16,504 nt of DNA from Rhodospirillaceae bacterium CCH5-H10 (GTDB taxonomy: Bacteria; Pseudomonadota; Alphaproteobacteria; Reyranellales; Reyranellaceae). Under the pieces are notes generated by a model. It did no database searches and was not told the DNA's origin. It saw nothing but the letters and a program-made list of their open reading frames with translations. Positions 13,411-16,504 of the stretch are shown here, in pieces (the stretch's first letter is position 1; every line of letters begins with the position of its first letter). The position numbers and the translations under genes were made by a program. The stretch lies in contig LSKJ01000715.1 of the NCBI GenBank assembly GCA_001557035.1, positions 1-16,504 of the forward strand, read 5' to 3'.

Positions 13411-14961
13411 TCAGACGATGCGGCTCTTCTTGTCGCCCCAGTAACGGTCGCGCAGCAGGCGCTTGTAGAGCTTGCCGGTCGGCAGGCGCGGCAGCTCGTC
13501 CTCGAAGTCGACGGAGCGCGGCACTTTCTGGCGTGCGAGATGCTGGCCGCAGAAAGCGAGCAGCTCCTCGGCGGTGGCCGCATTCTTCGGCACGCCCGGC
13601 ATGAGCTGGACGACCGCCTTCACCTCCTCGCCGAGATCGGCGTTGGGCACGCCGAACACCGCCGCGTCGGCCACCTTCGGATGGGTGATCAGCAGGTTCT
13701 CGCTCTCCTGCGGATAGATGTTCACGCCGCCGGAGATGATCATGAAGGTCGCGCGGTCGGTGAGGTGGAGATAGCCGTCGGCGTCGACATAGCCCACGTC
13801 GCCGACCGTGCTCATCGTGCCGTCCTCGGAGCGCGCCTCGCGCGTCTTGGCCGGGTCGTTGAAATACTCGAACGGCGTCGCGGTCTTGAACCACAGCGTG
13901 CCGGGCGTGCCGCCGGGCAGCGGCTTCATGTCGTCGTCCAGCACGTGCAGCTCGCCCAGCAGGACACGGCCCACCGTGCCCCTGTGCGCCAGCCATTCCT
14001 CGGAGTTGCAGGCGGTGAAGCCCAGCCCCTCGGTGGCGCCGTAATATTCGTGGATGATCGGGCCCCACCAGTCGATCATCTGTTCCTTCACCTGGACGGG
14101 GCAGGGCGCCGCCGCATGGATGGCGATCTCCAGCGAGGAGAGATCGTACCGCGTGCGCGTTTCCTCCGGCAGCTTGAGCAGGCGCGAGAACATGGTCGGC
14201 ACAAGCTGGCTGTGGGTGACGCGGTATTTCTCGACGAGCTGCAGGTAATGCTCGGCATCGAAGCGTTCCATGACGATCACGGTGCCGCCCATGCGGATCG
14301 CGAGGTTCACCGCCGCCTGCGGTGCGGAGTGATAGAGCGGCGCCGGCGAGAGATAGATCATGCCCTCGCGGTACTGCCAGAGCTTCAGCAGGAAGGAGAA
14401 GATCGGCAGGAGCTGCGACGGCGGCTGCTCGGCCAGCGGCCGTACGATGCCCTTCGGCCGCCCCGTGGTGCCGGACGAATAGAGCATCGCCGTGCCCAGC
14501 GATTCGTCGGGGATCGGCGTCGCGGGCAGGCCGGCGGTCGCCTCCGCGAGATTGACGATCTTCGCACCATCACCCGGCCCGTCGACGACGATGCAGAGTT
14601 CGATCCCGGGACATTGCAGCAGCGCCGTGAGCGCCACGTCGCGCTTGGCCTGCGACGTAATGAGCACCTTCGAGGCGCTGTTGTTCAGGATGTAGGCCAG
14701 CTCGTCGGCCGTCAGGAACGAATTCACGCAGGTATAGTAGGTGCCGGTACACTCGCCCGCGGTGCAGCACTCCACGTAGCGTGCGTTGTTCTCCATGTAG
14801 ATCGAATAGTGGTCGAGCCGCCCGATGCCGTGGGCCCGCAACAGGTGCGCCAGCCGGTTGCTGCGCGCCTCCAGCTCGCCGTAGGTCACGATCTCGCCGC
14901 TGCCGGCCATGATCACCGCAGGGTGGGACGCCTGCGTCGTCGCGTGTTTACCCGGGTACAT
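13411..14961 (-). CDS. Acyl-CoA synthetase (AMP-dependent ligase, ANL superfamily)
   Basis: 516 aa. It activates a carboxylic acid as acyl-AMP and transfers it to CoA. Motifs in order are the P-loop YSSGTTGRPKG (161-171), HEYYGATEG (304-312, adenine/substrate region), GDVGYVDADGYLHLTDR (387-403, Asp that binds ribose plus the hinge), ISGGVNIYP (409-417) and the C-terminal catalytic lysine Lys498 in PRLPTGKLYKR. The acid specificity (fatty, aromatic or other) cannot be read. GGAGGA lies 7 bases before the ATG, a strong ribosome-binding site, and a good promoter lies just upstream. Divergent from the M20 peptidase gene and convergent with the emrB-like gene. Catabolic use is inferred from family only. 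Confidence 0.92.
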   Translation of the reverse strand: MYPGKHATTQASHPAVIMAGSGEIVTYGELEARSNRLAHLLRAHGIGRLDHYSIYMENNARYVECCTAGECTGTYYTCVNSFLTADELAYILNNSASKVLITSQAKRDVALTALLQCPGIELCIVVDGPGDGAKIVNLAEATAGLPATPIPDESLGTAMLYSSGTTGRPKGIVRPLAEQPPSQLLPIFSFLLKLWQYREGMIYLSPAPLYHSAPQAAVNLAIRMGGTVIVMERFDAEHYLQLVEKYRVTHSQLVPTMFSRLLKLPEETRTRYDLSSLEIAIHAAAPCPVQVKEQMIDWWGPIIHEYYGATEGLGFTACNSEEWLAHRGTVGRVLLGELHVLDDDMKPLPGGTPGTLWFKTATPFEYFNDPAKTREARSEDGTMSTVGDVGYVDADGYLHLTDRATFMIISGGVNIYPQESENLLITHPKVADAAVFGVPNADLGEEVKAVVQLMPGVPKNAATAEELLAFCGQHLARQKVPRSVDFEDELPRLPTGKLYKRLLRDRYWGDKKSRIV

Positions 14962-14981
14962 TCTTGTTTCCTCCGCCCGAA

Positions 14982-15011
14982 ACTATAGACGCGGTACCGG
15001 GGCTGCGCCAA
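14982..15011 (-). promoter_or_regulatory. Predicted sigma-70-type promoter for the acyl-CoA synthetase gene
   Basis: On the minus strand TTGGCG (15006-15011) and TATAGT (14982-14987) are separated by 18 bp. The -10 matches five of six consensus bases. The expected start near 14975 leaves a leader of about 14 bases that begins at the GGAGGA ribosome-binding site (14969-14974). The -10 overlaps TATAGA on the other strand, so the divergent M20 gene may share the region. Confidence 0.5.
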
Positions 15012-15020
15012 AGTCCGCGC

Positions 15021-16301
15021 ATGCTCGAATCATCGCTCAAGTCCAAGATCATGGACGAAGTCGATCGTCGCTTCGACGATCAGACCAACGTGCTGGCCGA
15101 TCTGGTCCGCATTCCCTCCACCCGTTTCCAGGAAGCGCCGGCGCAGGACATGATGGCGCGCCTCTTCAAGGAGGACGGGCTGGGCATCGACCGCTGGCAG
15201 GTCAAGATCGACGACCTCAAGCACCTGCCGGGCTACTCGCCGCACTCGCTGGACTATGACGATGCCTGGAACGTCGTCGGCGCCTGGCGGCCGTCGAACC
15301 CGAAGGGCCGCTCGCTGATCCTCAACGGACACATCGACGTGGTGCCCGAGGGGCCGCACGAGATGTGGACGCGCAATCCCTACGACGCCTACGTCAAGGA
15401 CGGCTGGATGTACGGCCGCGGCTCGGGCGACATGAAGGCCGGGCTGATCCTCAACGTCTTCGCCCTGCGGGCCTTGCGGGCGCTGGGCTACATGCCGGCG
15501 GCCGACGTCTACCAGCAGTCGGTGGTCGAGGAGGAGTGCACGGGCAACGGCGCGCTGGCCTGCCTGCAGCGCGGCTACCGCGCCGACGCCGCCCTGATCC
15601 CGGAGCCGTCGGGCTGCACGCTCACCGTGGCGCAGGTCGGCGTCATGTGGTTCCAGGTCAAGGTCACCGGCCATCCGGTCCATGTCTACAAGGCCGATGC
15701 CGGCTCGAACGCCATCGAGTCCGCCTATCGTCTGATCCAGCAACTTCGCGAGCTGGAGAAGAAGTGGAACGCGCTGAAGGCGCACGACAAGCACTATTGC
15801 GACCATCACCATCCGGTGAACTTCAACGTCGGCAAGATCGCCGGCGGCGACTGGGCCAGTTCGGTCCCGTCCTGGTGCACCTTCGACATGCGCGTGGGCG
15901 TGCTGCCGACGCAGACGCTGAAGGAGTGCCGCCAGGAGGTCGAGGACACGATCCGCACGGCCGCGGCCAACGATCCCTTCCTCGGCAACAACCTGCCGAC
16001 CGTGAGCTGGGAAGGCTTCCAGGCCGAGCCCTATGTGCTCAAGAACCACGAGCATGTGCGGGAAATCCTGGCGGATGCGCACAAGACGGTGTTCGGCGCG
16101 GAACTCGACGACCGCCGCACGACCGGCACGACCGATGCCCGCTTCTTCGGCCTCTATGCCGGCCTTCCCGCGCTGGTCTACGGGCCGCAGTCGGACGACG
16201 TCCACGGCTTCGACGAGCGGGTGAACATCGAATCGATCCGCAAGATCACCCAGTCGACGGCGCTGTTCATCGCCGAATGGTGCGGGCTGGAGAAGGTCTG
16301 A
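15021..16301 (+). CDS. M20-family metallopeptidase (ArgE/DapE/ACY1-like deacylase)
   Basis: 426 aa, a zinc-dependent amidohydrolase that removes an acyl group or cleaves an amide. The metal and catalytic set is visible: His104 and catalytic Asp106 in LNGHIDVVPEG, bridging Asp137 in GRGSGDMKAG, the Glu pair within VVEEECTGNG (about 171-172), Glu195 in PEPSG and His395 in DDVHGFDER. The dimerisation (lid) domain lies between about 205 and 320. Annotation as acetylornithine deacetylase is common for this subgroup but not justified here, as no arginine gene is nearby. The ATG at 15021 gives the normal N-terminus. A reading from 14964 would add 19 residues but would begin over the divergent gene's ribosome-binding site, so I reject it. 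No strong Shine-Dalgarno is seen. Confidence 0.9.
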   Translation: MLESSLKSKIMDEVDRRFDDQTNVLADLVRIPSTRFQEAPAQDMMARLFKEDGLGIDRWQVKIDDLKHLPGYSPHSLDYDDAWNVVGAWRPSNPKGRSLILNGHIDVVPEGPHEMWTRNPYDAYVKDGWMYGRGSGDMKAGLILNVFALRALRALGYMPAADVYQQSVVEEECTGNGALACLQRGYRADAALIPEPSGCTLTVAQVGVMWFQVKVTGHPVHVYKADAGSNAIESAYRLIQQLRELEKKWNALKAHDKHYCDHHHPVNFNVGKIAGGDWASSVPSWCTFDMRVGVLPTQTLKECRQEVEDTIRTAAANDPFLGNNLPTVSWEGFQAEPYVLKNHEHVREILADAHKTVFGAELDDRRTTGTTDARFFGLYAGLPALVYGPQSDDVHGFDERVNIESIRKITQSTALFIAEWCGLEKV

Positions 16302-16322
16302 CGGCTTCCGCCTCTCATGTGT

Positions 16323-16439
16323 CCTCTCCGCCACGAAGTGGGGGAGAGGAAGGGACCCGTTGCGCAAGCAACGGGGAGGTGAGGTGGTGCTGATTGCGGA
16401 CAAGACGCCGGAGTGTGAGGCTCATGACCCACCTCACCT
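16323..16439. repeat. Composite palindromic element downstream of the M20 gene
   Basis: Three dyads in series: CCTCTCCGCCAC-GAA-GTGGGGGAGAGG (16323-16349, one mismatch), CCCGTTGC-GCAA-GCAACGGG (16356-16375, perfect) and AGGTGAGGTGG (16377-16387) with its exact inverse at 16429-16439 across 41 bases. It is the same architectural type as the element at 11501-11619 (several GC hairpins plus a spaced outer pair) but a different sequence. The first two could act as a terminator for the M20 gene. The last arm ends where a broken gene remnant begins. Confidence 0.7.
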
Positions 16440-16504
16440 ACCCCACGCTGCGCGCGGCTCAGGCTTCGGCACCTCGGCAAGCTCGACGACGTCGGGCCCG
16501 CCAT
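16434..16504 (-). pseudogene. Remnant of a medium-chain alcohol dehydrogenase/quinone oxidoreductase N-terminus (possible)
   Basis: Minus-strand codons from 16502 read GGPDVVELAEVPKPEPRA, which closely resembles the N-terminus of zinc-type/quinone-oxidoreductase medium-chain dehydrogenases. In that family a GEVLVRV-like strand should follow. Here it goes AWGR and stops at 16434, inside the palindromic element's outer arm. The true start would lie just beyond the window. There is no room for the remaining 300 or so residues before the M20 gene, so this is either a gene cut by the element or a misjoined sequence end. Short match, judged by eye. Confidence 0.4.

Noticed and set aside
13540..14988. 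482-aa plus-strand open frame opposite the ligase
   Set aside because: Antisense shadow; the ligase has all its motifs plus promoter and ribosome-binding site.
14964..15020. Earlier start for the M20 peptidase
   Set aside because: It would start over the divergent gene's ribosome-binding site, and the extra 19 residues do not resemble the family.
15030..16403. 457-aa minus-strand open frame opposite the M20 gene
   Set aside because: Antisense shadow; Val/Arg/Asp composition typical of complement-strand reading.
6572..16439. CRISPR array or insertion sequences among the repeats
   Set aside because: The repeats are inverted, isolated and of different sequence, with no spacers, transposase or target-site duplications seen.
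16178..16504. 108-aa minus-strand open frame at the right end
   Set aside because: It reads through the palindromic element and the M20 3' end; a different frame gives the recognisable dehydrogenase segment.

Overview
The window is a GC-rich, densely packed bacterial chromosome segment. Gene content, GTG/ATGA-coupled starts, intergenic palindromic elements and protein style point to an alphaproteobacterium with a large genome, soil or aquatic (Reyranella- or Bradyrhizobium-like). That placement is inferred from style, not from a marker gene. No rRNA, tRNA, CRISPR array, transposase or phage gene was found.

Layout from left to right. (1) 1-346: the 5' part of mutM on the minus strand. It runs into a perfect 34-bp inverted repeat at the extreme left edge that looks like a fold-back artefact of a sequence end. 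(2) 374-1363: a membrane-anchored endonuclease/exonuclease/phosphatase-family protein. (3) 1383-3418, minus: a TPR protein translationally coupled (ATGA) to a YggS-type PLP-binding protein. (4) 3465-4058: an Smr-domain protein whose 3' end overlaps the convergent ada gene (3992-5113). (5) 5181-6482: a DUF1127 gene and a divergent GcvA-like LysR regulator sharing a short control region with two strong dyads. (6) 6647-10052, minus: an operon of a Baeyer-Villiger-type flavin monooxygenase, a NIPSNAP-like protein (GTGA overlap) and a KamA-type radical-SAM aminomutase. (7) 10319-13222, plus: an EmrA/HlyD adaptor and an EmrB/DHA2 transporter, separated by a 150-bp palindrome-rich element. (8) 13411-16301: an acyl-CoA synthetase and a divergent M20 metallopeptidase sharing a 59-bp promoter region. 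(9) 16302-16504: another composite palindromic element, then a broken remnant of a zinc-type alcohol dehydrogenase/quinone oxidoreductase gene.

Functionally this is a mix of DNA repair (mutM, ada, possibly smr), PLP homeostasis (yggS), small-molecule oxidation and activation (monooxygenase, acyl-CoA synthetase, amidohydrolase) and drug or solute export (EmrAB-like). All 14 genes recognised as intact belong to known families, and I see no convincing new multi-gene defence or mobile system. The least ordinary items are the regulatory dyads between LysR and DUF1127, the operon joining a monooxygenase to a lysine-2,3-aminomutase-like enzyme, four different intergenic inverted-repeat elements, and the two odd sequence ends.
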